33,519 nt of DNA from contig JAFGRM010000069.1 of the NCBI GenBank assembly GCA_016935125.1, positions 1-33,519 of the forward strand, read 5' to 3'. Source of the stretch: Candidatus Woesearchaeota archaeon (GTDB lineage: Archaea > Nanobdellota > Nanobdellia > Woesearchaeales > DSVV01). The notes beneath the pieces were generated by a model, which did no database searches, was not told the DNA's origin, and worked only from the letters and a program-made list of their open reading frames with translations. Both the position numbers and the translations under genes were made by a program. This document shows positions 6,399 to 15,880 of this stretch, in pieces (position 1 is the stretch's first letter; each line of letters begins with the position of its first letter).

Positions 6399-6418
6399 CA
6401 AGGGATAGGAAAAAACTA
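6399..6418 (-). terminator. Terminator of the minus-strand locus
   Basis: Read on the minus strand, GATAG, a run of six T, then CTATC follows the 6424 stop by a few bases. The T run would act as an archaeal terminator, and the flanking bases can pair. It lies in the 86-bp gap between convergent genes. Confidence 0.45.
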
Positions 6419-6423
6419 TCAGT

Positions 6424-9400
6424 TCAGTTCCCACCTACTCTTGTCCTTGGAACAGATGAAGCATTATATGCTGAGATCGTGACTCCTGTTTCTGAATAAG
6501 ATATGCACTTCTCGCTGCACCCCAAATTATTTCCTCCTATATATATCATGAGATCGCTTGATAACAGGGATTTTCCGCTTGAGCCCTGGTCAAACTTGAA
6601 GTTTCTCATCTTCTGCTCAGACCACGAACTAGAGCCTTCACCCCTGGCCCTCACATAGACATCATAGCTTCCGTAATCGCTTGTCCTTCCGTCAGGGTCG
6701 ACTATCTGCAGCATGTATTCAAAGAAAGGCGGCGCACCTTCCCTTATTCCTTGGAACCTCGTGCTCTTTGAGACAGAGCACTTGCCACCGTCGACAGGAT
6801 CGTCAGTGCTTGGGTCTATGCTCAGCTTGCAATAATATTCCTGCCTGTCGCCGCTGCCCTTTATCTGGATCTCTATCTCCTTGACATAGTTATTGGCTTC
6901 CCAGATATTGAACCCAATGGGTATTTCGCCTTCGCTGTTGAAATATGAGCCTGCAGGCTCTATGAAATCAACAAGAGGGCTTGTATCAGCAGGGTTGCTC
7001 CCATAAGTATAGCTAAATGTCTGCCTCTGGTCACTACCCTTGTCATAAAGTATCTGGGTATCACCCTTCCTGTCACCGTTGGTGTCCTCAAGCACATTCA
7101 ACACAACATTCCTGCTTCCTGTCGCGCCGACAGAAAGCTCAGCCAGGCGGATAGGGTATGACCTTTCGTTCCCATCTTCAGATCTCTTGATGTAGATATA
7201 AGGTGTCTGGGATATTATATCTGTCTTGAAACTGATGCCTGAAAAGCCAATTGATACAATCTTTTCCGGGACCAGCAGGTCCTCGCTGCCATCTGGCTGT
7301 GCAGCAACCTCAAGCCTATGATAATTGTTGCTGTTATACAACCCCTCAGAGATCTTATGCGTAAATGTATATATCTCATCGCTGCCCTCTGCTTTCATGT
7401 TGATGAGAAGGTTAAAATAACCCTCACCAGTGTTATCTTTTTGGGTTTCAGCAGCTTGCGCAAGGTTTGAGAACTTAACCCATATGTACTTAAGCTCATC
7501 ATCACCAGGAAGAGGCTCATTGACATCTATCTCAAATGTCTTGATGTTCTCGTCCTGGCCGCTGCTAGATATTGCCCCGACATCATCGATCCAGAGGTTG
7601 TAGAGCTGTTCGCCCTGGTTCGACTCCCCTGCTGTGTTGTAGCCAGGTATTGCATACTCCTTTCCCTTGCCTGCATCGCCAGACCTTGCAGGATAATCAA
7701 GCCTAAGGTAGAACTCATCACCCTGGTACTGGTTCCGAAGCTTTACAACAGCAGATACAGGGTTCTTATTACCAAATACCCCTGCAGGAGGAGATAGGTA
7801 TGTCCCCTGGTTTATAGGGTAGAGCTCGACCAGGCCGTTCTTTGAGAAGAAGTCAACAGTATTGCACTGGATGCCTCCTACCAATGAAAACGAGCAGTCA
7901 TAGCCAAGATCACCCTTTCTCCATATCTGTTTTGTTATTGTCTTTGTCTCGTATTTCTCCCCTACCTTGTAACTTATCTGCATCTTTACAACATTGTTCC
8001 AGTATAACGCATTCTGGTCGACAAACGCATGGTTCTCGTTCCATGGAGGGTCATTCTTCTTCATATGCGAAGGGACTCCCTCTATGACTATCTCATTCCT
8101 ACTGTCGCCGCAGTACTCACCGCCTGGCTGGTTCTTGTCGCATTCAAGCCACGCCCTGATATCTGTCTCGCCGCCTGGCACTATCCCTATGTATATGTTA
8201 TATCCTATGCTCATCTTGCCTGTGAAAGGGTCATAGCCATAGGGCCTTGACTCTGCAAACACTGTCGCGACAGGCTCTATCTCAATAGCATCTACAAAGT
8301 TCTCAAAGAGCCCTTCCATCATGGACCAGTCGCCTGTTATAGCAAAAACGCAGGCCTTGTTGACAAGCTGGTCTGTTGAAAGGCCCATCCTATCATTCAC
8401 GATGCCTCCATACCTGTCAGAGAGCTGGTCGCTCACGTCCTCTGAATTCTTCTTATAGTTCCCAAGAGCCCCTCTTGAGCCTGAGCCTGAATCGCGGCTA
8501 TCAAAATCCACGCTCTTGTATATCGCCCTAAACGCCTCTATCAAAAGATCGCAGACAAACTGTGCAAGAAGCCTCTCACAGAACCCGCCCCTCACTTCGC
8601 CTATCAGGGCCTGCTGCAGGCACTTCTTTGCCCCTACCATGATCTTGAGGTAATTCTCAAGATGGCTTTGTAGCCCAGGAAGGCAGAGGCACAGCCCTGA
8701 TGACCACAGACCGCCCGGTGGGTTTATATCATCTTTTTTGAAGCATTTGGTGTTGTCGAACTTAGGGCAGTCTGCATTATAGCATCCCTTGATCATAGAT
8801 CCTGCATCAGGCGCAGAAGGCTCTGCACCAAAAGGATTTTCAGGGTCAAACTGCCCTTCACCTGTATTTTCGATGCATTCATAGCTGTAGCTCCCAAGGA
8901 CCTTTGCTCCTGTCAGGATCCCCATGTCCCCAGAGAGGTCTGTTGTCCTTGTCCTGATAAGGGTTCCGCCTGAGCAATCCCTTGCAAGCTTGTTGAGCTC
9001 TGTCTCAAACTCTATCCTTCCTGTTGTCTTCCCGCCGTCTGTGCTTGAGAACTCAAGGGTATGCGCAGCCTTGAACGCAGGGTCATCGACTTTCCCTGTA
9101 GCAGGGTTTACATAGAACATCTCTATTGTCGTCTCAGTATCATCTCCCTCTGCCTCGCTCAGCCTGAACTCAGTAGTCTGTTTTTTATAACTTATCTTTT
9201 TATCATCAGCATCAAAACAGCTCTTGCAGTTATTTTCATTAACTGCAGCTTGCAGAGATGTGTAACAGCTTGTATCTGCAACGCATTGTTCAAAGGTATT
9301 TGCCTTTGCAGAAGCACACAAGTTAGGATAGTTTTCACAGTCACTTTTGGCCTGTTCATAGACCTGCCTGTAGCCAAGGTTGGTCTCTCTTTGCGAGTTA

Positions 9401-12285
9401 TAGGCATCACTGTCCATCTCGACCCATGCCCCTTTTTCGTCCTGTACAAGGAATGTGCCGCATTTCTTCGGCACTGCAGGGCACATCACCCTGTCACACA
9501 CCCAGTAGACCTTTTCCATGGCCTTTTGCTGCTCATTACAGTTCTCGCCTATGCCTTCCTCCTCATTTGAGCTGAAGAACCCCTTCACATACTGCCAGAC
9601 CACCATTATCCCGCAGGCAACAAGGGTGAACTGGGTCGCTTTCTCGACAAGATCAACAATCTTCTCTGTCGCATTGATCATCTTGTCAAGGCTCTTTATG
9701 GTATTGTTGATCTGCTCAGGGCTGAGCCATTTTGTGAGTAGCTCTGGCTTCTGCACGTCATAGCTTACGACTGGATAGACCCTGCAGTCAGAGACACCCT
9801 GGTCTGCAACACTGTACTTTATCCTCACGCCGAGATAGGCGAATATCTGGTCAGGCAGGGACTCGACAGATCCCTGGTACTGGCCTATTGTTATAGGTAC
9901 ATATACATGCACTGCGTGCTTCTCCTCGTCAAACTTGCTTGCCTTTGGGTTCCCAAGTCTTATCAGGTCATTGTTGTTCTGCATCCCGAGCTGAAGGGTG
10001 TTTGCCCCTGCATCTACTGCATCAACCTGCGAATCCTCAAACGGCGTATAACCCCTGACGCTGTCATCCTCAAACACTGCAATCTCTGTCACTGTAGGGG
10101 TTCCTGACCCAAGATATGTTATTGGAAAGAAGGCGCTTCCTGTTATGTCGCTGTTGAAAAGGTCCCTTGTATATATGTTAAAAGGGTATGTCTCTACACT
10201 GCCCACATGCCAGTCAGGGCATCCTGGCTCATACAACACTGATTTCTTGTAGTCCCTTGTGTTCCCTGCTGGGTCTGTCACATAGATATAGAGGTAATTC
10301 GTAAGAGCCTTGTTCATCTCAGTCGCAAGAAGCGATACAGTCACAACGAATTTCCCGTCGCTTCCTGCTGTCTCAGTTCTCTCCATACCTATCCCATATG
10401 ACACAGGGTCGACCTGGATAGATGACTTCTGCTGGTCCAAGAACTCCTCGCATTTTGTATAGCCGAATGATTTTGCCGCCTCTTCGCAGCCTGTGAACCT
10501 GCCGAAGTTTATGATCTTGACCTTTGCACCGGGCTCTGTTATGCCGCTGATCTTGTAGAGCTTGAAATGGGTCTTCTCAAACTCTGTCACAAACTCGATC
10601 TCTGGAGATTCCTTGTCTATCGCAATCTTCTTCTCATATGTCTTGTTGTTACCGGCCTCATCAAATGCGATGATCTTTACTGTGTGCTCACCTGAGCTTC
10701 CAAGGCTGAATGAGACTGAAAAATTATCCTCTTCCAGGCTCTCGATCCCGGACTGGAGCCTGTCATCAAGATAAAACTTGAGCATCGCGCCCTTTTCAGA
10801 TGTGCCTATGATATCTATCTTGTTTTTGTTTGTCATATCAGGCAGCTCAGTCGCAATGTTAAGGTACGGCGGCATCGCATCAAATACTATATCAAAGAAC
10901 TTTGTATCTGAATTGCCGTTCACGTCCCATGCACGCACCTGGACGAGATTGCTCCCCAGCTCGCCCTGATAGCTTGCCATGGATGACAATGACACTGGAA
11001 AGCTGAACCTTGTCCCGTTTATTGTCTTTCTGACCTGGGCAATGTCATTGTTGTTCAGGAAGATGAATATCTTTGAGTTCACCCTGCTTGCGCCGCTCAC
11101 ATCAAGTGTCATTCTGTTCGTGAGCTTAGGCATAGAATCCAGCTTCAGAAAATCCTGCTCGCTTGCAAGGGTGCTGAAACTCCTGTGCTCTGATACCACA
11201 TCGTTTGAGATAACCCTGAAATAGTATGTGGATGTGGACATCAGGTTGTCAAGGGTGATTGCGTGGTCGACTGTCTGCGCGCTCTCGCTTTCTGAGCTTG
11301 AGAAGCTGTCGTCTGTGCTGTACTCTACAGTGCTTGATGCAGGCTTGTTCGTGGTCCAGCGGATGATCGCGGAATCTGTCTTTATGTCATCGACAACTAT
11401 ATCGCTTATGACAGTCTGGGCAGCTGCATCAGACAGTGTGAAGAAAAATTTTCTCTCACTCTCTGTGCCTTCGCTTTCCACTGTATAATAATACCTTGTG
11501 TCCGGGTCAAGGTTTGTAAGCGACACGCTGTGCTCGGTCGTCAGGGTAGGGTCAGAGGCCAGCTTGTCCAGCACGATGTCAGTATCGAAATGCACTTTGC
11601 TGTCTGCTGCCCTGTCGGTCTTCCATGTTATTGTCGCAGCAGTATCTGTTATGCCAACTACCTCGATAAAGGTGATATTGGCAGGATAAGCAGTTGTTGA
11701 GAACACCAAGGGGTCAGAGGCTGCTGACTCCCTGCCCTGGCTGTCGATTGCAGTCACAGATGCAGTGTAGCCTGTATCCGAGGCAAGGCCTGACAAGCTC
11801 ACTTCTCTTGCACTGACCTCAGCCTTGTAAACGCTGTTAAGATAGGCCCTGTATTTCACTGCGCCGGACACTTGGTTCCATCTCAGTTCTGCATAGTTTG
11901 GGCCTGCCTCAGTAAGCTCAAGCCCGGTCGGCTTAGGAAGAAGTGTCTCAAAGTCATAAAACCCTGTCAGCGAGGTAAGGCCCCCGTCGCTTGACCTGAG
12001 CCTGTAATAGTATTTCTTGCCTTCTGCAAGGCCGCTTATCATGATCTCATGGGCAGTCCTTGTGCCGCCTGTCTCAGGGATTGTCGTCAGCTGGTTAGCA
12101 GATATACCATAGTCTACCTGCCCATCTCCTGCAACATCAGTTGCCCATCTCACCCTTGCTGAACTGCCTGTGATCTGGTCCACATTGATAGAATTAACAT
12201 CTATTGAGATCGCAAATACAACTGGCATGCTGACTACAAGAAAGATCATCAATGCTGAGCATGCCACAATCCTTGCCTTATTCAT
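6424..12285 (-). CDS. Giant secreted fibronectin/Ig-like surface protein (1953 aa)
   Basis: A very large exported protein, probably an adhesin, surface-layer-associated or fibre component. Residues 1-26 form a standard signal peptide ending VVFA. Four fibronectin type III-like domains follow at about 27-115, 117-198, 200-285 and 290-375, each with the YYYRLRS/YYYTVES-type strand; then come about three bacterial Ig-like domains to about 650 (DEAGNNK and DPAGNT signatures). Near residues 882-902 there is one hydrophobic segment (LVACGIMVVWQYVKG), then a Cys-rich region (YWVCDRVMCPAVPKKC) and, near 1190-1250, a helical Cys module (LCLCLPGLQSHLENYL). This middle module is shared with the 1128-residue protein at 17405-20791. 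The last 600 residues look beta-rich with no clear family. GAGGAT lies 9 nt before the ATG. It is the last gene of the locus. Confidence 0.9.
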   Translation of the reverse strand: MNKARIVACSALMIFLVVSMPVVFAISIDVNSINVDQITGSSARVRWATDVAGDGQVDYGISANQLTTIPETGGTRTAHEIMISGLAEGKKYYYRLRSSDGGLTSLTGFYDFETLLPKPTGLELTEAGPNYAELRWNQVSGAVKYRAYLNSVYKAEVSAREVSLSGLASDTGYTASVTAIDSQGRESAASDPLVFSTTAYPANITFIEVVGITDTAATITWKTDRAADSKVHFDTDIVLDKLASDPTLTTEHSVSLTNLDPDTRYYYTVESEGTESERKFFFTLSDAAAQTVISDIVVDDIKTDSAIIRWTTNKPASSTVEYSTDDSFSSSESESAQTVDHAITLDNLMSTSTYYFRVISNDVVSEHRSFSTLASEQDFLKLDSMPKLTNRMTLDVSGASRVNSKIFIFLNNNDIAQVRKTINGTRFSFPVSLSSMASYQGELGSNLVQVRAWDVNGNSDTKFFDIVFDAMPPYLNIATELPDMTNKNKIDIIGTSEKGAMLKFYLDDRLQSGIESLEEDNFSVSFSLGSSGEHTVKIIAFDEAGNNKTYEKKIAIDKESPEIEFVTEFEKTHFKLYKISGITEPGAKVKIINFGRFTGCEEAAKSFGYTKCEEFLDQQKSSIQVDPVSYGIGMERTETAGSDGKFVVTVSLLATEMNKALTNYLYIYVTDPAGNTRDYKKSVLYEPGCPDWHVGSVETYPFNIYTRDLFNSDITGSAFFPITYLGSGTPTVTEIAVFEDDSVRGYTPFEDSQVDAVDAGANTLQLGMQNNNDLIRLGNPKASKFDEEKHAVHVYVPITIGQYQGSVESLPDQIFAYLGVRIKYSVADQGVSDCRVYPVVSYDVQKPELLTKWLSPEQINNTIKSLDKMINATEKIVDLVEKATQFTLVACGIMVVWQYVKGFFSSNEEEGIGENCNEQQKAMEKVYWVCDRVMCPAVPKKCGTFLVQDEKGAWVEMDSDAYNSQRETNLGYRQVYEQAKSDCENYPNLCASAKANTFEQCVADTSCYTSLQAAVNENNCKSCFDADDKKISYKKQTTEFRLSEAEGDDTETTIEMFYVNPATGKVDDPAFKAAHTLEFSSTDGGKTTGRIEFETELNKLARDCSGGTLIRTRTTDLSGDMGILTGAKVLGSYSYECIENTGEGQFDPENPFGAEPSAPDAGSMIKGCYNADCPKFDNTKCFKKDDINPPGGLWSSGLCLCLPGLQSHLENYLKIMVGAKKCLQQALIGEVRGGFCERLLAQFVCDLLIEAFRAIYKSVDFDSRDSGSGSRGALGNYKKNSEDVSDQLSDRYGGIVNDRMGLSTDQLVNKACVFAITGDWSMMEGLFENFVDAIEIEPVATVFAESRPYGYDPFTGKMSIGYNIYIGIVPGGETDIRAWLECDKNQPGGEYCGDSRNEIVIEGVPSHMKKNDPPWNENHAFVDQNALYWNNVVKMQISYKVGEKYETKTITKQIWRKGDLGYDCSFSLVGGIQCNTVDFFSKNGLVELYPINQGTYLSPPAGVFGNKNPVSAVVKLRNQYQGDEFYLRLDYPARSGDAGKGKEYAIPGYNTAGESNQGEQLYNLWIDDVGAISSSGQDENIKTFEIDVNEPLPGDDELKYIWVKFSNLAQAAETQKDNTGEGYFNLLINMKAEGSDEIYTFTHKISEGLYNSNNYHRLEVAAQPDGSEDLLVPEKIVSIGFSGISFKTDIISQTPYIYIKRSEDGNERSYPIRLAELSVGATGSRNVVLNVLEDTNGDRKGDTQILYDKGSDQRQTFSYTYGSNPADTSPLVDFIEPAGSYFNSEGEIPIGFNIWEANNYVKEIEIQIKGSGDRQEYYCKLSIDPSTDDPVDGGKCSVSKSTRFQGIREGAPPFFEYMLQIVDPDGRTSDYGSYDVYVRARGEGSSSWSEQKMRNFKFDQGSSGKSLLSSDLMIYIGGNNLGCSEKCISYSETGVTISAYNASSVPRTRVGGN

Positions 12286-12526
12286 CGTTCTTAAATCCTC
12301 ATTTAATCCATATAATTATTATCCATGCAATTATTATCCATACAATTCGTTTCAGTTATTTTTCAGTTGTTGCTGTGTTTTGGTTGTTTTATGTTTTAAT
12401 AATCTATGTTTTAATTGTCTTATTATTATTTTTCAATTATCAGTTATTTTATAGTTGTTTTTCAGCCAATAGTTGTTCTTAATTGTTTTTTTTCAGCTTA
12501 ATTTTTTTTGCTATTTGAACCTTCAG
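12286..12526. other. AT-rich spacer of degenerate short repeats
   Basis: This 241-bp gap has no gene. Near its left end AATTATTATCCAT-type units repeat two to three times with a period of about 15 bp, and the rest contains loose copies of TTTCAGTTATTTT. On the minus strand ATAATTATAT around 12309-12318 could be a TATA box for the giant gene. Confidence 0.6.
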
Positions 12527-14479
12527 CTATTGGAACCTTGGCAGATAGGCAGGGGATGCCTCAAGCGCATACTTGTAAAGCTCATATGACTCCTCAGGTG
12601 ATGTTGTGAGTACAAGAGGGTCTTTCTTATATACGTAAAACACGACATAATTGCTGTAGAAGAGATTGTTCAGGCTTGGCGTCCAGTTATAGTTGGCGCC
12701 GCCAACAAGCTCATCATCCTGTGTAAGCATGATCTCAACATTATAAGTAAAATCTCCCATAAGAAGGCTCAGGTTGGTATAATAATCTAAATCAGAGGGG
12801 TAGATTATCTTTTTTTCAAACCCCTGCTCCTCATTTTTCAGCAAGATCATCACAGTCTCCTTGCTGCTGTCAAGAGCCCTGTCGTTTATGACGCCGTTGT
12901 GGTCCTGCACAACGCGTATCCCGTAATCAAAGTCCTTTAGCGCATACATCTCTATAGTGACCTGCTCGCCGTCAGTATCTGGCCCTACTGTCTGCTGCTT
13001 GACTGCCTGATGATACCCTGGCTTGTTCGCTATAAGGAACCCGTTTGTGCACTCAGGAAACCCGGACTTAAGCCTTGGAAGGGAATCGACCATGAGAAGG
13101 CCGTCTTCCATCTCTTCATAGCCAGTTGTCCCAATATCACACTTGAACCTGACACACTGGTAGCTTATGTTCACCCCAAAAAGCACACCATCAGGATAGC
13201 CGTACAATGCATCAAGAGCATAGACCCTTAGCTGGTTTTTCCTGTTGTCGCGGTATGATGGCTCTGCAACCATCCTGTTCAGCTCATCAAGCGAATACAC
13301 TGTGATATCTGCAGTGGGGCTGCAGTATTTCTCGCTGTCCAGCTCATCAGCCTCAACCTCCCATGGACGCACCTCATTGTACCTGTTCGGCAGGTTCTGC
13401 ATCACAAGTACAGGGCTTGCGAAATAGAACGCATTCTCAGGGTTGCCGCTCTCCATAACCTGTATTATGACAGGATAGTCTATGTTGTATTTCTCATGGT
13501 AAACCTTGACGCATGATCTTATGATATTTGTGATCTCAAACTCATACGGCTCAACAAGACCATTGTGGGAAGGCAGTGCCTCAAAATCCATGCCCCATGC
13601 AGGATTATATATCACATTGACCTTATACTCTGTGTAATCCTTATTTGTGAAATCTATCTTGTACTGCTTATCATAATAAGGCATACCTGTCTCCTGAAAA
13701 TCAGTCTTCTCAAACTGCAGGAAATGAAGGTTGTGCATGACAAGCTGCTGCGTGTAATCCTTCATATCGCTCACAAGAAGGCTCCGCGGTGAGCATGTTA
13801 TCTCCATGCCCTCATAAGGAAGATAATCAGAGCATGCGACCATCTCATCTGTATAATCCTCAAGGAATGCCTCCCTATTCTCATATTCCATTATCTCTTT
13901 TGAGAGCTCATACATCTCGCCGAGCCTGCTCTTTACCTCAGAATTGAACTCATCCCATGAGTAAAATGTCTCTGAGCCTTTCTTATTTATATCCAGGCTG
14001 TAATACGTCTTTATGTTTATCTCCCTGTCAGATATCTTAACCTCGCTCTTAGGAAGCTCATCACATATTATGTCATACTCTTTTGCAAAAGGCAGGTAGA
14101 AGCTCAAGCAGCCGAGAAGGTTCTCATCGACATATGAGGCCAGCTGCATCTCCATGTCATGGACAGTAGGCATCCTCTCATCGCTCTTATAGAGCCAGAG
14201 CGGCACAAAAAAGCCATTGTCCACATACGACCTCTTGTCAGATAGGATATAATCCGGCATATTGATGTAGCCCCCTTGCATAGAAAGCTGGAACACACCC
14301 TCTGATGCAAGCTGTGAAACGCATGTCTCTGTGTAAAGGACAATCTCCTTTATTTCTGAAGGAGGCCCTAATACATTCTCCCCCAACCTTGTTTTCATCA
14401 TAAAGAAAAGTCCGACAATTATCACTATCAAAAGACCTACTATGATAAAGATTGTCAATTGTCCTCTTTTTGCCATCAT
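12527..14479 (-). CDS. Large pilin-like surface protein, QLTIF type (copy B)
   Basis: About 650 residues, anchored by a class III (prepilin-like) signal: MMAKRGQLTIFIIVGLL, where cleavage would fall just before Gln. After the hydrophobic helix the protein is extracellular, with pairs of Cys and many Tyr/Asp. It is a paralogue of the protein at 21162-23555: both share YxxxC, the LQGG/MQGGYI stretch, an aromatic P-L/Y-W-L/Y-Y stretch, a Cys followed by PF-K-E, and YPV-I-V in the second half. The C-terminal part resembles a small beta-sandwich (transthyretin-like) domain. The ORF extends upstream to 14530, but that part encodes FIRLFRLFIKSFIRLF from an AACAACCTGATAAA repeat. I chose the double ATG at 14476/14479, which has AGG 6 nt upstream and lies about 26 nt after a TTATTTATC box. 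Confidence 0.85.
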   Translation of the reverse strand: MMAKRGQLTIFIIVGLLIVIIVGLFFMMKTRLGENVLGPPSEIKEIVLYTETCVSQLASEGVFQLSMQGGYINMPDYILSDKRSYVDNGFFVPLWLYKSDERMPTVHDMEMQLASYVDENLLGCLSFYLPFAKEYDIICDELPKSEVKISDREINIKTYYSLDINKKGSETFYSWDEFNSEVKSRLGEMYELSKEIMEYENREAFLEDYTDEMVACSDYLPYEGMEITCSPRSLLVSDMKDYTQQLVMHNLHFLQFEKTDFQETGMPYYDKQYKIDFTNKDYTEYKVNVIYNPAWGMDFEALPSHNGLVEPYEFEITNIIRSCVKVYHEKYNIDYPVIIQVMESGNPENAFYFASPVLVMQNLPNRYNEVRPWEVEADELDSEKYCSPTADITVYSLDELNRMVAEPSYRDNRKNQLRVYALDALYGYPDGVLFGVNISYQCVRFKCDIGTTGYEEMEDGLLMVDSLPRLKSGFPECTNGFLIANKPGYHQAVKQQTVGPDTDGEQVTIEMYALKDFDYGIRVVQDHNGVINDRALDSSKETVMILLKNEEQGFEKKIIYPSDLDYYTNLSLLMGDFTYNVEIMLTQDDELVGGANYNWTPSLNNLFYSNYVVFYVYKKDPLVLTTSPEESYELYKYALEASPAYLPRFQ

Positions 14480-14685
14480 AAACAACCTGATAAATGACTT
14501 GATAAATAACCTAAACAACCTGATAAACAACTTGGAAAAGGATATTTCTTATGCTCATTTCATATACTCTATTTATATCATTTCATTTATACTATTTCAT
14601 ACACTCAACTTATATTCAATTTATACTTATTATGTCATCTGATTATGTCATTTGTCATTTGCTAAATTTCATTTTAAATTTCATT
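14480..14685. other. AT-rich spacer with repeat units
   Basis: AAACAACCTGATAAA occurs twice (around 14482 and 14513) with a related unit between. Further on, TCATTTCATTTATACT and AAATTTCATTTT-type copies fill the gap. A minus-strand TTATTTATC at about 14498-14506 may be the TATA box of the 14479 gene. Confidence 0.5.
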
Positions 14686-15723
14686 TTAATAATGGTTTTC
14701 ATAAACACCCTCCCTGTGGATATCCACTTGATTCCCTTGAGCAACTATCTTTGGGTTAAGCTTCTCAATAATCCTCAGGACATAAAGCTTTGACCAGCTT
14801 AAAAATGATATCACTATCACTATCAGGATGGTCTGGTAGAGCCTGATCGGCATGAACTGCAATGCCCTGACAAGATAGAGCAGGGTAAAAAACAGCGCAC
14901 ACACTAACATGTAAGGCAGGATGAAAAGATATATCCTCACAAACCCCTGGCTGAACAACCTTGAAAAAAAGCCGCTCAAGCTGTCGTCAAGTGCAAGCAG
15001 AGGATACGCTATATAGCCAAGATGCACAAGCAGCAGTGTAGACAATATGAAGAACACAGGGAATGCTGTGTCCTTGAGCACGAAAATCCCAAGTGCATTG
15101 AGCATAAGATAGGATCCGACAATGATAAATGACACCACAACAGACCTCCACGCATATGCATATGAATACCTCATACCTATAAGCCTTTTCCATATCAATC
15201 CCTTGAACACCGCATGGACCACTACGAGCAGGATAAAAAGGACTACTGATGATATGAAGACTGTTGCATATGCAGTATTCAATGCATTGAACTCTGACAT
15301 GAGCACATCCTCCTGCCCTGAACTCAAGAGCTGGAGCAATAGGTTCGCATTCTGGAGTATCATAAGGTTTGGTGCAAATATCCTGAGCATGAAAAACATG
15401 ACAGAGCCTGCGCATATGGCATAATAGGCTACGTCAAATAGTATGGCAAAAAGAAAATTGATGTCAAACCTGAAGCTGTTCAGGAAATGCCTGTCTAATA
15501 TGAAACGCAAAACCTTAGCCATAAAGCTCATGCTGGACTTATGATTCATATTACCAGAGTGGTCTTTTCTCTTACTAAAATCCTGCACTCCTGCAAGCCC
15601 TTCATACCTTTGTCTATCAGGTCTTGTTTTTGCTGTTGCTTGTCTTGTTTTTGCTGTAGCTTTTTCTCTTGCTATTGTTGTTGCTCTTACCTTAGCTTTT
15701 TTTGAAACCTTTGCTGCCTTCAT
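14686..15723 (-). CDS. Polytopic membrane protein, unknown function
   Basis: A 345-residue protein with a basic N-terminus of about 50 residues, partly made of repeats (ATAKTRQATAKTR, encoded by two copies of a 21-bp unit), followed by about six hydrophobic segments between residues 80 and 325. Conserved-looking features are loops rich in Arg/Tyr (LIGMRYSYAYAWR) between membrane segments. I do not recognise the family. It sits directly upstream of QLTIF copy B, just as the other polytopic protein (23552-24523) sits directly upstream of QLTIF copy A, although I see no clear sequence similarity between the two. That position suggests a partner in membrane assembly of the pilin-like protein. AGGAAG lies near the start codon and supports it. 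Confidence 0.8.
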   Translation of the reverse strand: MKAAKVSKKAKVRATTIAREKATAKTRQATAKTRPDRQRYEGLAGVQDFSKRKDHSGNMNHKSSMSFMAKVLRFILDRHFLNSFRFDINFLFAILFDVAYYAICAGSVMFFMLRIFAPNLMILQNANLLLQLLSSGQEDVLMSEFNALNTAYATVFISSVVLFILLVVVHAVFKGLIWKRLIGMRYSYAYAWRSVVVSFIIVGSYLMLNALGIFVLKDTAFPVFFILSTLLLVHLGYIAYPLLALDDSLSGFFSRLFSQGFVRIYLFILPYMLVCALFFTLLYLVRALQFMPIRLYQTILIVIVISFLSWSKLYVLRIIEKLNPKIVAQGNQVDIHREGVYENHY

Positions 15724-15785
15724 CTTAACTCTTCCTGCCTTTTTTTAAACTTTTGCTGCCTTCACCTGACCCCATACAGCCAATG

Positions 15786-15880
15786 TATCTCTTGTTAATA
15801 TCTCCTTGTTAATATCTCATTGTTAGCATTTACTTGTTAGCATCTCATTGTTAGCATCTCATTGTTAGCATCTCCTGCTG
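15786..15880. repeat. Tandem repeat of about 14 bp, roughly seven copies
   Basis: Degenerate units of ATCTCATTGTTAGC run through the spacer between the two membrane protein genes and include the stop codon of the 15865 gene. The two central copies are identical. This is a slippage-prone array, not a CRISPR, because there are no unique spacers. Confidence 0.75.
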